In this document: one piece after another, positions 1 to 14,300 of the stretch
How the letters are laid out: each line of letters starts with the position of its first letter
Numbering within the stretch: position 1 is the stretch's first letter
Source of the DNA: Metopolophium dirhodum
Lineage: Eukaryota > Arthropoda > Insecta > Hemiptera > Aphididae
Reading direction: 5' to 3'
Length of the DNA stretch: 64,000 nucleotides
Assembly: GCF_019925205.1 (NCBI RefSeq)
Contig: NC_083565.1
Span: forward strand, 38,220,241-38,284,240
Made by a program: the position numbers and the translations under genes
The notes under the pieces: generated by a model
What the model was told of the DNA's origin: nothing
Database searches by the model: none
What the model saw: only the letters and a program-made list of their open reading frames with translations

Positions 1-339
1 TATCCACGATTATTTACTTGAGATTTAAGAAGATTGTTTGAAAGTTAATAGAATCCATTGATATTATTATTAGGAATACGATTGTTTTGGTCTTCGTTAT
101 TACTATCAGCATTACTTGCGTCGGATTGATTACCAACTACTATTGCAAACTCCTCACTCGAAAAGAAATTAAACTTATCGTTTGCCATTGAAATCAAGTA
201 CAATTGGTAATTGTAATTGTATTTGAATTTAATTAGACTTCAAATTATTGTTTCAATAAAATAAATCGGAACGACTTTTGTTTAAATATGCTTGAAAACG
301 AAAAGAGTCAACATGAAAGAAAGTGTACTTTTTAGTATA

Positions 340-650
340 GGAAAAAAATATATTGACAACAATAATACAAATCAACACACATGCCCGACTGACCAATATT
401 AACCATTATATTCTAATACACTATTATTATTTTAACCAATAAACTGAATTTTTTATTATTTAGTTTATTTTTTCCTGGTTAGATGGCGCCTCTGTTGTAT
501 TTTTCACATCTTGATTTCATACTTTTCTGGTGGTATGCGACGAATGCTATTAGGATAGAAACCTTCTCTTTATATACTGTTTCGTTACCGTTCGAAAAAC
601 ACTGTATAAAGATTTTCATTGCATTTTTATATAAATAGATAGATGCGGGC
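340..650 (-). mobile_element. Decayed non-autonomous Helitron fragment
   Basis: The stretch around 480-560 (an 'agatggcgcc' block, then 'ttctggtgg') matches in order and orientation the interior of the better preserved Helitron at 56031-56886, and also the copy starting at 33536. Neither end is intact here. Orientation is inferred from those relatives. Confidence 0.45.
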
Positions 651-689
651 TATGGTTATTTAAACCTTTTAGTCATTCATATTTATCTA

Positions 690-1060
690 TCTAGTTTCTA
701 CAATATGGAGACGAGGTACTAGCATACCAGCAGTGTTTTTTCTCCATCTAGTGCGTTAAATTTTTCGTTCAGCAGATCAAATTTGTCTCCATTAGTTTAA
801 CAATTAGAGCGAGATGACCTCTTATCAAATTGAAAAGTAAGATCATTATCTAGGGAACCTCATAGGCAATGTATTATAATTTAATTTAAAAACAAGTTAT
901 GATTCTCTTAAAATTGTAAATTGTGTGTACATCTTAAAATACTCTTTAATCGAATCAAAAATAAAAAACAACAAAAAGCCTAAGACATTGCCTATATATT
1001 AATCTTGCCTTTCAATGTTATAAGAAGTCAATTCACTCTAATTTTTAAACCGTCAGAGCT
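690..1060. repeat. Relic of the gene-pair intron 2 sequence
   Basis: About 705-850 resembles 3370-3520 in gene A and 31330-31500 in gene B: a 'ttgtcttctcc'-like block, then a block around 'gagtgaattgacc' followed by 'ttatcaaa'. About 1028-1058 matches the 31450-31480 segment in inverted orientation. No exon is preserved. It may be a remnant of an earlier copy of the tandem gene unit. Confidence 0.35.
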
Positions 1061-1958
1061 AAGGAAACCTCTTGAGAGTAACATTTGCTATGTCACGCGC
1101 TTGTATGTCGAAGACAAAACATAAGGGTATCGCGCCCTCTTAATAATTTGTAAAAATGGCCCAAGTATATATTGGTTCCAATATTACGTTCATTTTTACG
1201 TTTTGAAAAAACCATTTTATATTAGTGTTATCCTTAGTAAAAACGTTTAATAACTTATAAACTACTCATTCAAATGTTGAATTTTGTACGTCATCGTTTT
1301 AAAAAATATTTTCCTCCAATTATTGTATTGTAAAAAAGCGTGGTATAAAAAGATTATAGATCAAGGCTAGTCTGAATATTTTTAAAAAAATATTAGCATA
1401 CCTATAGTAAGAACAGTAGGTAATATATGTACAAATTTATAAATTCCTGTTTTAATTATCAATTCTAAGCTACCTAAGACAATTGAACATTTCATAAAAT
1501 TTACAACGTATATCATTTATGCATTCTATAAGTGGATAAGACCGTACTGGTTTAATCCACTTATCTTATATTTGATTTTACAACTTAATATTATAAACTC
1601 GTTTAATTTAAAATTTAAATGTATAAAATACATCAAAAAATATTATTTTTTGGAAAAAGAAAATGGAGATGCAAATATATTATTTTAATAAACAATAAAC
1701 ATAACAGAGACTATAAGCATTTAAAACAGATGTAGGAACATTAATATACATTTTTCATCGTTAATAATTAAAAAAAAATTTAATGAAATTTTAAATGTTC
1801 ATATTTTGAAAGTTGCAAGTTGTATAGAAAATTAAAATCTAAACATTTGATAAGAATAGCAAATTTCAGTCATTTCTTTTAATCACACGAATAAAAAAAA
1901 TTCAGTTTTATTGAAAACTGGATTTCTTTATTTTTCTTTTGTTTCGACACTTCAAAAT

Positions 1959-2230
1959 ATCGATTACCGTCTACAAGTTACAGTTGTTATCTGCCACGGG
2001 CAGTCGAGTCTTACGCAACTGTACTGTGCATATTATGTAAACAAAAATATAATATTTAACTGCTATTATTTTCCCAAATGTTTTATTCTGTTGCACACTA
2101 CAAAATACATAGGTACATAATGTTTGTTTAATATTTTCAGAAAAACCTTTTATACATCTTTAATTATCATTTGTACTTTTTGTTATTCACCACTAACGTT
2201 ATTATTAAATTATTTTTGGTATCTACAAAC
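1959..2230 (+). promoter_or_regulatory. Conserved upstream/5' UTR block of gene A
   Basis: The 270 bases before the gene A start codon align almost end to end with 27305-27580 before gene B, including 'ccgtctacaagttacagttg', an imperfect palindrome 'ctgccacgggcag', 'gtgcatattatgtaaac' and 'aaatgttttattct'. This level of conservation in non-coding DNA suggests promoter plus 5' UTR. A possible acceptor 'atattttcag' near 2140 could mark a 5' UTR intron. No clear TATA box was identified in this copy. Confidence 0.5.
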
Positions 2231-2321
2231 ATGGTCAAACATATTATTAAGTTAACTTTATGTTTTATGGTTTATATTATTGGAAATATAGATGCATTAA
2301 ACGAAGCTGAACACAAAGGAA
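2231..2321 (+). CDS. Gene A exon 1, signal peptide
   Basis: ATG at 2231 is the first ATG in its frame; upstream in-frame sequence offers only non-ATG codons. The exon encodes 30 residues starting MVKHIIKLTLCFMVYIIG, a typical signal peptide with a basic start and hydrophobic core; cleavage is plausible after GNIDA. Donor A|gtgggt is chosen by homology to A|gtgagt in gene B and leaves one base of a codon. A G|gtataa donor 4 nt later would break phase. Confidence 0.7.
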
Positions 2322-5300
2322 GTGGGTATAATATTTTTAAATTACATTATATTGAGACAAATCCTATGAAAATTTGCTTATTAATATATACAGAGAATCT
2401 AAAATCAGATAATTTTAATTTATAGAACTAGTGTTAGTTTAATAAAATATAAATCAAAATATATTATGAAATATTACAAAATTTATAATTACGTTATATT
2501 TCTAACAAAAAAAAACTTCAGAATCTATAAACATGCCCAATATTATGCTTATTTTTTTTCTTCACCTAAATTAAAATTTACATAGGCAGCTAGATGATAT
2601 GAGTTATGGCCATTAAGCATTATAGTAGACATATTGTATTCAATTTTATTAAATATGTTATTTATTATATTCCTATAATATAAAAGTACCTATTAGATAC
2701 GTAGTATTGTGATAATTTCTAGTTTAGAACAATTACCAATGCCATATAATTTATTAGGAGTACGTTTGCCATACCACATGTGATGCCCTTGCCTTATAAA
2801 CATAGATACCTTATAATAAAAAAAATAATGTTCCACAGAACAAATTTTGTTTTTTTTTAATTTTGATTGACACAAAAACAAACTTGACGGTAGTAATAAT
2901 ATTCTTAAACAAATGCCTATGTATTGATATTTTAACTCTAAAATGAGTAATTAGGCTAGTAAATAACTATGTTAATAATGAAAATAATTATTATGTTAAA
3001 AACACATTAGGTATGTATAGAGTGTACACTTGTATATTTGTCAGCGATTATGACGTTCTCTTAGTAGTTAACTATCTTGCTTTCGTTTTGTTTTTAGAAT
3101 ACCTAATACATTTTTACGTAATATTTACTTATTTAGAATTTGAACTTGTAGTCAAATGCTATAGTAAGTAATTTGATTATATTTTACAATATACACAACA
3201 TATAGCTGTTATAAATACATTGACTTTCGTTCAACGTAATCACATTTCTAATGTATTAATCATAAAAGTTTGTTTATCAGTAATTTTAATTTTAAAATAA
3301 TATGAAAAATAAAATATGGCATAACGTTCAAATACATAGTTAAATATGTCAGTTTATTAGGTGTTACTTGGGAGAACTTCGTACCAGCTTGTGTTTTCTC
3401 CGTCTTACTAACGCATTATAATATATTTTATATTATATTAAATCTTATTACAGTTCAAATTAGTGCGTGTGGTCATCTTAAATATATGAGTGAATTGACC
3501 TATTATCAAACTTAAATGTAAAAATATTAACTGTGTTCACTCGTTGGTGTTTCACTATATTCTAACTTTAAGTGAGTGATGAGTAAATTTTAAAATATTT
3601 ATATTTGAAAATGCTTATATTTAAGTTAAAAATTACTTAAAAATTAAAATATCGTAAAAAAAACAACGAGACAAGACGTATAATGTTCTTAAATTATGTT
3701 TGACTATAGATCAATTCACTAAAATATTTAAAATAACAGTACAAATTTGTAACTGCTGGACATACATTTTAGTATATTACCTATGTGTAGGTGAGAAGAC
3801 AACATTATAATATTATGTGGGTGCATTTATGATATAATGATGTGTATAATTTATTTTATTTTTATTGAATTCTTACACATAGTGATATTAAAATAAAATA
3901 TTAACTGCACTATGTAGAACTCGCTCTATGACTATTCCTTATGTGCCTAAACTAAACATTTTATAAAAATATTTAATTTTCAATTTCAAATTGAATCAAT
4001 TCAGTGAGTAAGTTAGGTAAGTTAGTAAGTTAGTAACCTATGAAAATAGTTTTTATTATATTTAGTCAAAATTAATTTTAATGAAATATTTTATTATTAT
4101 TTTTTAAATAGGTATTCAGGACTTATTAGATGTAGTATTCTAGTATATTAAATATAAGATATAATTAGATAAGCACTGTTCTTGGTTTTTAGTATTAATA
4201 TCTTTCATTTTAAGTTTATTTTTTTGTAAACAAATTTTTAACAAGCATTTGTAGTGAGGAATAATTCAATTCTTTAAGGTAGTTATTTTAACTTTGACTT
4301 AATTTCAAAACGACTAAAATGGCTTTGGTTGAAACGGGTATCTGGGTGAAACGGAAAAAGTTGATATTGGGTGAAACGCGCCGCGCCGAATATAATACCA
4401 TCATTATTAATACTATCTGTCCGGACCAACGTTGCTCCAGCTTAAGATTTAAACTTTCAATTAATATATTTGTAATCAAACGTATATGACATATTTCTTT
4501 CAATCATAGTATTATTATAATTTGTGACCAGTAGAAATAATTAAATTAAACCAAAAAAAATTCTTTTTTCATAAGATGAAAATAGTAATACGTAATCTAT
4601 AAAAGTGTATGCTATAAACACTCTTCAAGTCACAAAGAACCTTTAGATATAACTTTCATTTAAAGTCAGATGGACCAAGATTGGACGGCTCCAAATGAAA
4701 AACATAAAATTAGTCAATAGGCACAGGCGTACGGATGACTTATTTTATTTAAATTTATTTTCTGCTATTTATAATCGAAACTTTTATAGGGCAAATGTTT
4801 GAAAAAGGACTCATAAAAGGAAAATTTGGTACGTTCATTTTTTAGAAGAAAAAAGCACTAATATATTATGAAAAACTTTGTTAGAAAACTGTAAGTACTG
4901 GCTGTGTCTGTCAACCGTGACGGTATGGTACAACCATCACTCGACCAACTGATTGCACTTATTGCCCTCGATATAAAGACGATACACAAAATTAATAATA
5001 TAAAACATATGAGGAGTTTGTTCAAAAGAGAAATAGTATAAAATTATCCTGGACGTTTGCCACTTGTTTTTTTCATTTGACAAACAGTCCATTTATACAC
5101 TTTATATTAAGGTATGTGAACTTATTATGTATTTTTTTAAAAGCTGATAGTACCTATTCTTGAATTTTCTTCAAATTCTTTTCTATTGGACCATTCATAT
5201 CAATTTTAAAGCCCCATTTTGAGATTTTACCCAATAAAACATATCATTGACTTAAATAGAAGGGACTAGGTATAGTAATATTTTGGTTGGATATTCGATC

Positions 5301-8300
5301 TATTAGGTACGGAAAGTAGATTGTCAATTCACTCATCAATTCAGGCTAATTTATATATATGTTGTCATTACGTTCACAAGTTTGTGTAGTTGATTATAAT
5401 GACATTTAAAAACAGTAACAATCTGAGATTGCTCTATATGTATTGTGTTATATAATTTATATTTTCATAGAGGAAGTTGATCAATTTCAAACCATAATGA
5501 CCAGATTCTGTAAGTAAATATAATATAGTAGTCATTTATAATGTTATATTTAAATATTTTACAAATCATATATGGATTGTTGATGATTAAATATATTAAA
5601 ATAGATAGGTAATACAAATAAAAATTAGTCATATAATCAAATATGTTGGAATTAATGATAATACGTAAAATAGGTTGTTCTTATGTATATGCATACCTAT
5701 AATAGGCCAACACATAGTAACTATTAGGATTGTTATGTTATTTCATTAGATTTAAAGAAAACCTTACATTTATTATATCATTATAACTCTGCTTCAGGGA
5801 AGAGGGAACTAATTCACTATGAAAAAGAAAACATAGAATGAACTGTATTACTGTTGTATTTCTCAGTAATATAACGATCACACGTACTAACAATCGTAGA
5901 TAGGATGTAGTTAGGAGGTAGATTTAAAAATATTTTTAGTACTTTTAAATTACTATCTAGTTAACGACATTGCACTGTTTTATTTCTATGTAGTGGGAAT
6001 TGCACAATATAGACATTCAGTATAATATCTATACATTTAATTATTGCCATATTTAAAAAAAAATTGTATAATATTACAAGGACTAAAAGCATCTCATATT
6101 CCTTCTTGTTGTTTTATTATATACCTTCTCTTTTATAATAATATATGTTATTATGAATCTATTCAAAAGTATATAACACTTTTAGTTTTACGTGAATTTC
6201 TGTGTTTTCTTTTATTGTTTGGGTTACTGTTTAATCTAATTGTTTTAGTCACGTAATTAGGGTATATTTCAGTCCATTTTATATCAGAAATTGGTTCATC
6301 GGCTACGTTTATATGATAACAATTTGCAAGAATCCTGTATCTGATATTATTTCACTTTTGTTGAAGCTATTTATTAGTTTTAGTCTACAATAGGAAGCTG
6401 ATTTGTACAAAATTGATTCGTAGTTTAATTTCTATTTTTTAATTAATTTATGAATTTTTATAAGTATGTTTGTAATAATGTTTATATTATCTATAGTAAG
6501 TGAATTATTCTATGAAAATTTGATATATTTTATTTTATTTTATTTTAAAACGGGCCGCAGTCCAAAGTATCAATTTGACATAATAAATGTACAATACCAA
6601 AATGTGTAGTAGATATAACAATTAAAATAGAAAAGGAAATAAAACAAAGAAAATAATTACAAATTAAAACTTAAAAACTAAAAAACGGATCTTCCTTGAC
6701 AATACGCTTCATCCTATTTATTGGTTTTTTAAGGGAAAAATTTGTCGTACGCAGTAGAATAGTGAAAGGAAAGGAAGAGCGTACCTGCACACATGGAATT
6801 TTAAAGTTGACCTACATATGTATTCCTCATGCGAGTCGACTATTCAAAATAACATCAATAATTATAAGCAGTTTTGTCTTGCCGCTGACTTAAAATGTTT
6901 ATATCACCACTAGGTGCTATTGAGTTATGATTCATAAAAAAATATTTCATTTAGATTGATTAATAGTTAATTTGGAAACGCTGTTGAATATCATAAGAAA
7001 AAACCAATAACAAACTGAGATTTTCGTGTAATATAATTTATTTTTTTATAGATAAAAAATATGAGATCGAAACCGTAAATGATGAAATCGGTAACATTGT
7101 ACCAACTCTCAACAGGAAGTATACATTACAAGTTACTTGCACCTAGTGTTATATTTTTATTTTTTATGATTTATAATGTGCTTTTATATAGATGATTATC
7201 CCTAAATTGTTACAATTCATACCTTAGAATTATGTTTTTTTAAATAATTATGAATTATGTCCCCTTTAGAATGTTAATTTAATCACTTATGAATTTGATG
7301 TGCGCAAAATACCAAATTTTTCGAGAGTGTCAATAGTAGAAGTTCAGTATGAGGTTTCTGCCCAGTTACGCACTTGTCACTTAGACTCTCTAACCCTTCA
7401 CTCCTACAACCCACTTCACAGCCCTAAAGTATTGGATATTTCACTAGTAAACCTTCCCAGCAGTGAATTCAGCCAGCTGTGGCCCATACGCGAAAAATAT
7501 GACCCAAACACAACACAAAAGACCAAAAATAAATATTTTATAGGCACAAAGAAAATTACCTTTTTAATAACCCATAAGCGCAATTAAATTTTATTAAAAT
7601 CATATAGTTATTAATACTATGCTACCTATTCGTGGTTATAAAATTAATTTAAACAATTTAAATTACATATTAGTAGTAAATATTAATTAGTATTAAAACA
7701 CCTACAATCAAGATAATCAATTTAATTATAAAACATTATAATTATGAATTTACACAAGAAAAAAAAATTTTATTAAATTTTATTTAATTAGTGTACTATT
7801 ATAAATAGTACCTTAATATTAAGTTTTAAATTTAAAGACTACAGTTTTTTAAGTAATCCAATCTTGAAATTTTCTTTTCTATGTATAAGTTCTATGCTTT
7901 TATATTGTAATTTACTTTAGAGCTAAGTTTTGTAGTTAGAATGATATTGTAGTTTGATTGCATTTTTAAGTAAACTTCTGCATGGTATTGTTTGAGCACT
8001 TCGATAAATTTATAAATGGGTGGGTGTGGGTTATAAAATTGATCTTTCAAATGACGGTGGTATGATTCTGGACCATAAGTAGTCCTTGGCTCGTTCGAAG
8101 GTGGCTCAGCCCACAGGTGCGATGAATATCTGCTATCATTTTCAATTAAATTTGCTAAAATATAATCGAAAATTTCTGATATCTTATAATTGTAAGGAGC
8201 AATAGAAAATAGATCATAAAATGCATCAGAAATTTCAGTAGAATGTAAAGAAGCCAATCCAAAGAAATACTTTAATTAATTTGAAATTTCCAGTTCAATT

Positions 8301-11300
8301 TTGTCGTATTCAATTTATTAATTAATAATTTTAAATTGAAACCTGTAGTGTAAGGTACAATATTGTATCAGGTAATACAATTTATTTTTGCGCTTTTATA
8401 CCATAACTAAGATACAAAAATGCAAATTTGTTTTGCGCTTTTGGTCTATCGAACAAAATGGACAATTTGCGCTTTTGGGCTTCACCGATTCAGACTTACT
8501 AATCATAATGAATTGACATCAGTTCACAATCTAATCGTAATGACCATAAGGGACTCTTCTATAACAGTTAACCTTCCAGCTCCTGAGAAAAGGATAAAAT
8601 GGGGAAAATGTAAATAAACAAAATTGGTTCTAAATTATCAACTGACTTATCTCTCCCCTCGGAAATTTATAACGAGGTCTTATGTAATACCTCAGCCATC
8701 GAATCAGAATACTCATATTTCGCCAATAAAACCCATGCCAACAAGCCACTTCCAACCAAATTTTACTAGAGATCACTATCAAATAGTGGGAATAACACTC
8801 AGGCCAAATTGAAACTATTTGCTAACACAATGAAAGAGCAGTGCAGTCCCAACCCGGGGAAAAACTTCCCAAAAGTCAGACTCTCAGTCGAAGAGCTTAA
8901 GAAAAAAACAATACAATGAACTATATTCACTTCTCCCGAGGAAGCATGGGAGTTGATAAAAATTACCATTTTCCGACACTATGGAATGCGATAATTTACC
9001 AAATGCAGCACTGAAACACCTAAAACCCCTTACTATTGTTAGACTAAAAAATATGCTCATAACTTGTCTTAGACATTCCCATTTTCTAACTGGATGTCAA
9101 AATGGCACCTAAAACAGAACATTCATAAAACGGTATCAGTACTCTTTGGGAACAGCCGCAAAGCACCCAGTCGTTAAATCCTAATACAATATACTCCAAT
9201 CGATCGGAAAACCAAAGATACTTACCTCTGCGTATCCGTCGATAAAGCACTTCGTCTAAATCAACATGTTAAGACTTGCGTCCTAAGAGCAAATCGTGCT
9301 AGAGCAGCGCTGTACCCGATTCCGAATAGGAAATCACGCGTTCCGATGCCAACTAGAGTTTCCATATTCAAAATATACATAAAAACCTATTGTTATACCT
9401 AACCTAACCTAACCTAACCATGTATCCACTGTAGGAACGAGCACGGCCGGCTTATATGGCATTACGCTGCATGGGCACTTTTCAGCCACAGCGGACCTAC
9501 CCGACCGCGCTCGTGCCCAAGGCGAGTCAGTCGTTGTCAGTCCAACAGAGCCTCTACAAATCCGTGTATTTTTGTATAAACATAGTGTTCAAATAAAGTA
9601 TAGTGGTTAACTACATCACTGCATGTTTCATTTATTTAGTTGTGTAGACGTACAGAACACTATCATACTATACACCACTACAGATTGAGGCCCACTTATT
9701 AGCGAGTTGAACTGGAGCAACATCTAGCTTGTGCAAAACATGGCTGTCCTAATCATCACAGGTGCCCACTTCCAATAAAAATGAAATTCTAAGTTCACCC
9801 GTCTTTCCACTACACAAAGAAGCTGGAACAGTGCCAAAGATTTTTTTTTTATAGAAATGCTAAATTTTTCACCCACATGAGAAAGATAGGAAGATCTCCG
9901 CCCCTCAAATTAAATTACGCTGTCGTCGACCATTTATAGTTATATAAATTCATCATAGCAAACCTCATTCAAAAGTAAAAGACAACTGAATGAAACTTGA
10001 GCCACACGGCTCCCATCCAAATTATAGCAAAAATAGCAAACATTCATTCTTCCATCTCTCAAACCTCCAACAGTTATATCTACTCCACTATGACAGAAGG
10101 ATTTGAATAAAGAGGAAACTAGCAGAACGACGACCAGTCACAGCCAGCCATCGACGTCATGGTTATGGGTAGCCACTGCCAACTGTCTACGATTTAACCA
10201 GCACTCGCAGTCCGGAGCGAATGAAACATTATAGGTTGCCTATACCAAGGTGCAGGCAATTATCCAACGAAGACCGATCTACCATTCCATACCATTGAGG
10301 AATCAGATAGGCTACGTGGACGAAACACTAAAGGTTACCTATATCTCGATCTACACAAAGTTATATAGATGGTAACCTATCGTTATATCTGACGTCGGAG
10401 AACGGTTTAGACACCACTATTAGTTCCGTAGAGTATAGAAAAGTAACCCGTCGCTTCCGATTGCATTATAAAGCGTGCGGGTGAATCACTTTCGAAACGC
10501 GGATAACCAACAACAAGCATCAAAGACAACGTCATTCAGACACTTCTTCGTTCGAAGGATAAAAATTCGGACGACCGAGTCCGGGAATAATTAAAAACCA
10601 TTCTTTGCAGGACTAGCGTACATATAAAGTCCCACAAAGTGTGCCTGCTTAGGCCATACTAACCCGAACAGACGTTGTGAACAGACATCAATTGTTTGAG
10701 CGGGCCTGACTCAACTAATCGGTTACTTCCACGATTTTACTTTAAATATTTGTGACGTAATGTTTTATATTCTAATAATACTTTCGTAGTACTTATGTGA
10801 TATGATCTAAAATTATAAATCATTTTAGGTTTATTATAAATTAGTTTGGTATCCTATTATTTGTAGTGAATTATATTATTGAATTATAAAAACAAACTGA
10901 GATTTATATATAATATGTATAATTTATCTTTTTATAGATATTCAGTTTGAAAATGATGAAGCACTTGACAGTTTTGAAAAAGAATTCTGTAGGTATGCTT
11001 GTACATACAAGGTTATATTTTAATATTTTATAACATATACTGTGTTTATACAAATTATGATTAAGTATGTTACAATGGTTAATTCAAATATCCAAATTCA
11101 CATTATTCATACAATAAAATCAATAACAATAATTCTTAAACTTGAAACAATATGTATTAAATTGTATTCTGGTTGGATTTCTTACTAATTCAACAATTGT
11201 CAAATTATGTATCTATGCAATATGTCGGAGGTAGCTAGTAGCAAAAATCTCCTTAGACTGCAGTTATAGTGGCTGTACTAGAGTTAATGTTATTACATTA

Positions 11301-14300
11301 ACACGTTTCTTTTGCATTTATTCTTTATTCTTCACAATATAACCCATGAATATAAATTTGAGATGTAAATGCATTTTATGTAATAATATAATAAATACCG
11401 CAACTTACAAGTAGCTGTAAATCGCAACAAAAATACAAAATTTAAATTTATTTTTAAATTGACGTTGGTCTATACCTCATAGGAATGAGTAAAGACACGA
11501 CACAATGACCGGTCGTTCCTATGAGGTGTGATTTGTACAATACAGATATTCAGAATATACCAATCCCCCTATAATTATTAAAAGTGTAATAGTATTACAA
11601 GTACTACGACATTTTCACATTCCTCCCGGCTGTTCTATCATATACCTAACATTTTATAATACGCATTGTTAGGAGCATATTATATGCCGTAGTACATAAT
11701 ACGTTTGGTTGTTCATGAATGTCTGTATTTTATTTTGCGTGAGTTATTTTTGGATTGGATATGATTGTTCTAGGTATATATTTATTTAAGACTAGCTTTA
11801 CCACCCAGCGTTGCCCGGGCAAAAGCCACCTCAGGTGAAAACCGGGATTTTTTTGACTTCGTATTGCCTCATTCGAAAAATAAAAAAGCCAAACTTTTAT
11901 TTAAAAAAACTTAAAACAAACAAAAGGAATCCGTAATTTTCAAAAAAAAAAATGCTCGGTATGAATGAGGTTTTATTTATTACAAATGATTTTGCTTAAA
12001 AATAGTCACGTCACAACAATAAGGTTTCAATTGATATTAATAGGCACACACAGTTATGATACAGTCTGTTAATCAATTAGCTTTCTGATAAATTATATTT
12101 TTTGTTTTGTTTTGTGGTGCGTAAATAAACAAAGATTACGGTTTTCCGACGCGCGAACACGCGACGTATAATAATTGCCCATGCGAGAAACAGGGAAACT
12201 CTAAGTTGATTCCGCAAACTTTCAACGACTGGAATTGCGATTTATTTATGGTCATCGCAAAGGCCAGACGTACGAGAAATCGTAGACGTTTAAAATCGAA
12301 TGGTAAATCTGTTGGAGTCATCGGTATACGCGGGATGAAGACATATTCTCCTTTGTATTTTCCCTTTATGATTGTTGCTTCAATGACGTTATTCATTAGC
12401 TTTTTTACAGCCAGTCTTGTTCCTTTGCACAGTCGAGGTTGGTTAATGTTACGCAGCATGATGACAACTGATCCTACTTTTAACTGAAAATTGTGTGGTG
12501 GTAATCCAGGCAATTCCAGCGAATTAAAAAACTCCGTGGGATAGTTGACTACGTCATCCTGGTTCATAAAGGTGTCGACTGATTTATAGGAACCAACTGT
12601 CCCGGTAAAAAATTCTGAATGGTTGCATTGAGAGCATCGACATTTTAATTTTTTGCCACCAATATTGCTCGTCCACCCAGCCAATTATGGTTATTGAACT
12701 GTTGCGCTATATCTGGGAAAACATGCTGAATAAGCTCTTCTTTGGAGTCTGTGATGTGACAGAAATCTGTGGGTAATGTGATTAATCCGGTCGAGGTGTC
12801 CACTGCGACTTTATTATTTTCAATGTCTAACAACTGTTTCGAAAACACATTTGCAGTTTCATCTTGTTGCAAAAATACTCGCATGTTAGTTGTTAATTGG
12901 AGTGTCTTAACGTACCGCCACAAATTCGATGATTTCAGGCATGCGTTTAGTTCATCAGCAACAGTTCATCGGGGAATGACTGGAAGAGTCTGACGAAAAT
13001 CACCTGATAACAGAATCATGGCCCCACCAAAAATATTTTGGTTGTCATGAAGACTTTTCAACGTTCTGTCAAGGACCTCCAGTAACCTCTTATGGGCCAT
13101 TGTGCATTCATCCCAAATAATCAATTTGCATACCTGTAGGATCTTGGCCATTGCGCTATTTTTGGATATGTTGTAAATTGGTGTTTTGTTGATTTGCATT
13201 TTTAATGGTAATTTCAAGGCAAAATATACGCCAAATTGCTTCATTGCTACTTACATACCGCAACTGATCGCTGACGATACAATGGGTATCCATCATTTCC
13301 AGTTATGGTTTCAGCAATCTGGTCTCTCGGGTATCACTTGGAACACTTGCCGTCAACCATACAGGGGGGATTGTAGTTAAGAACTCCACAAGGTCCATGT
13401 ATCATGTGTTTGGTAACTACTGTATGCAATTTTGGGTCAACTGTTTCATCAGAAATTTCAGCTGAAATTATGGAATCAATCTCATCTGGCCTTATTTTGT
13501 CCACTAACTAGACTAAAATGTGCGCATGTGGCAGACTATGCTTTTGCCATTCTACAGAGTACATCCAACAACGGACTTGGCCATACACGCGATGCTTTAT
13601 TAAGAAATTCATGAGAAATTTTAATTTTTGTTTAAAAACTCTGGCACTGATGTCATGTCTATCAACTGGTGTTTGACTATGTAGCAATTCCCTCTTGATT
13701 TCGAACCATTGTGGGTTACATGTGAATGTAACAAACAAGTCTGGGCAGCCATAATGACTAACATATGACATAGCATCCTGAGCATATTCGTGCATCTGGC
13801 GCGGGCTTCCTATGTAAGTTGCCGGCAAAATTGTCATTCGTCCCATATTATTCACATTGCCATCGGTATTTATGGCATCGCGGAGATGAATGTATTCTTC
13901 TGATCGAAGCAGTCGTTGGTTCAAACGGATATATAACAATCGTTCAGTCTCAATTTTGACATACCTGTCAACTGGACTGGTCCGCCACCCACGACCTGAC
14001 GTCGAGCGACCACGCCCTAATCTGCTTCGGCATCGTTACGCGGAAGAACGCGCACGTCTGTCCAGAGGAGAGCACTGGAGGGTATAACTCCAGCCAGATG
14101 AACTGGACCAAATTTCGTAAGACCTTAGGAGACCTGAGAGACGCGAGGATAAGGGACCTCGAATGCCCGGACGTTGAAAGAAGTACAATAGCGCTTTCAG
14201 ATGTACTGAGGGTAGCGTGCGAAAAGCACATGACAAAACCGAAGGAAAGCAGGCACAGACCCCCTCCGTGGTGGAACGGAACCCTAGGCCGGGAACTGGT

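Larger units (their letters stand above)
1..1958. other. Left flank, no gene seen
   Basis: AT-rich DNA with no convincing exon. It contains a Helitron-derived fragment (about 340-650) and pieces resembling intron 2 of the gene pair (about 690-1060). The remainder shows only short A/T runs and stop-rich frames. Confidence 0.6.
7591..10937. other. Gene A intron 5, transposon debris
   Basis: Besides the MULE-like, Jockey-like and LTR-like pieces listed separately, about 9690-10730 is more GC-rich than the host DNA but shows no family I recognise in any frame. The terminal 60 bases before exon 6 are the conserved intron end shared by several introns ('aaacaaactgagattt' and a tatag acceptor). An open frame at about 7300-7587 just upstream was not recognised either. 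Confidence 0.5.

Noticed and set aside
2171..2425. Longer 84-codon ORF over gene A exon 1
   Set aside because: Its start is a TTG and it reads through a donor conserved with gene B; the ATG at 2231 with splicing at 2321 fits the homology better.
12206..12487. Plus-strand ORFs across the Helitron (12206-12487, 12769-12993, 13186-13380, 13432-13614)
   Set aside because: Antisense shadows of the minus-strand helicase and Rep sequence.
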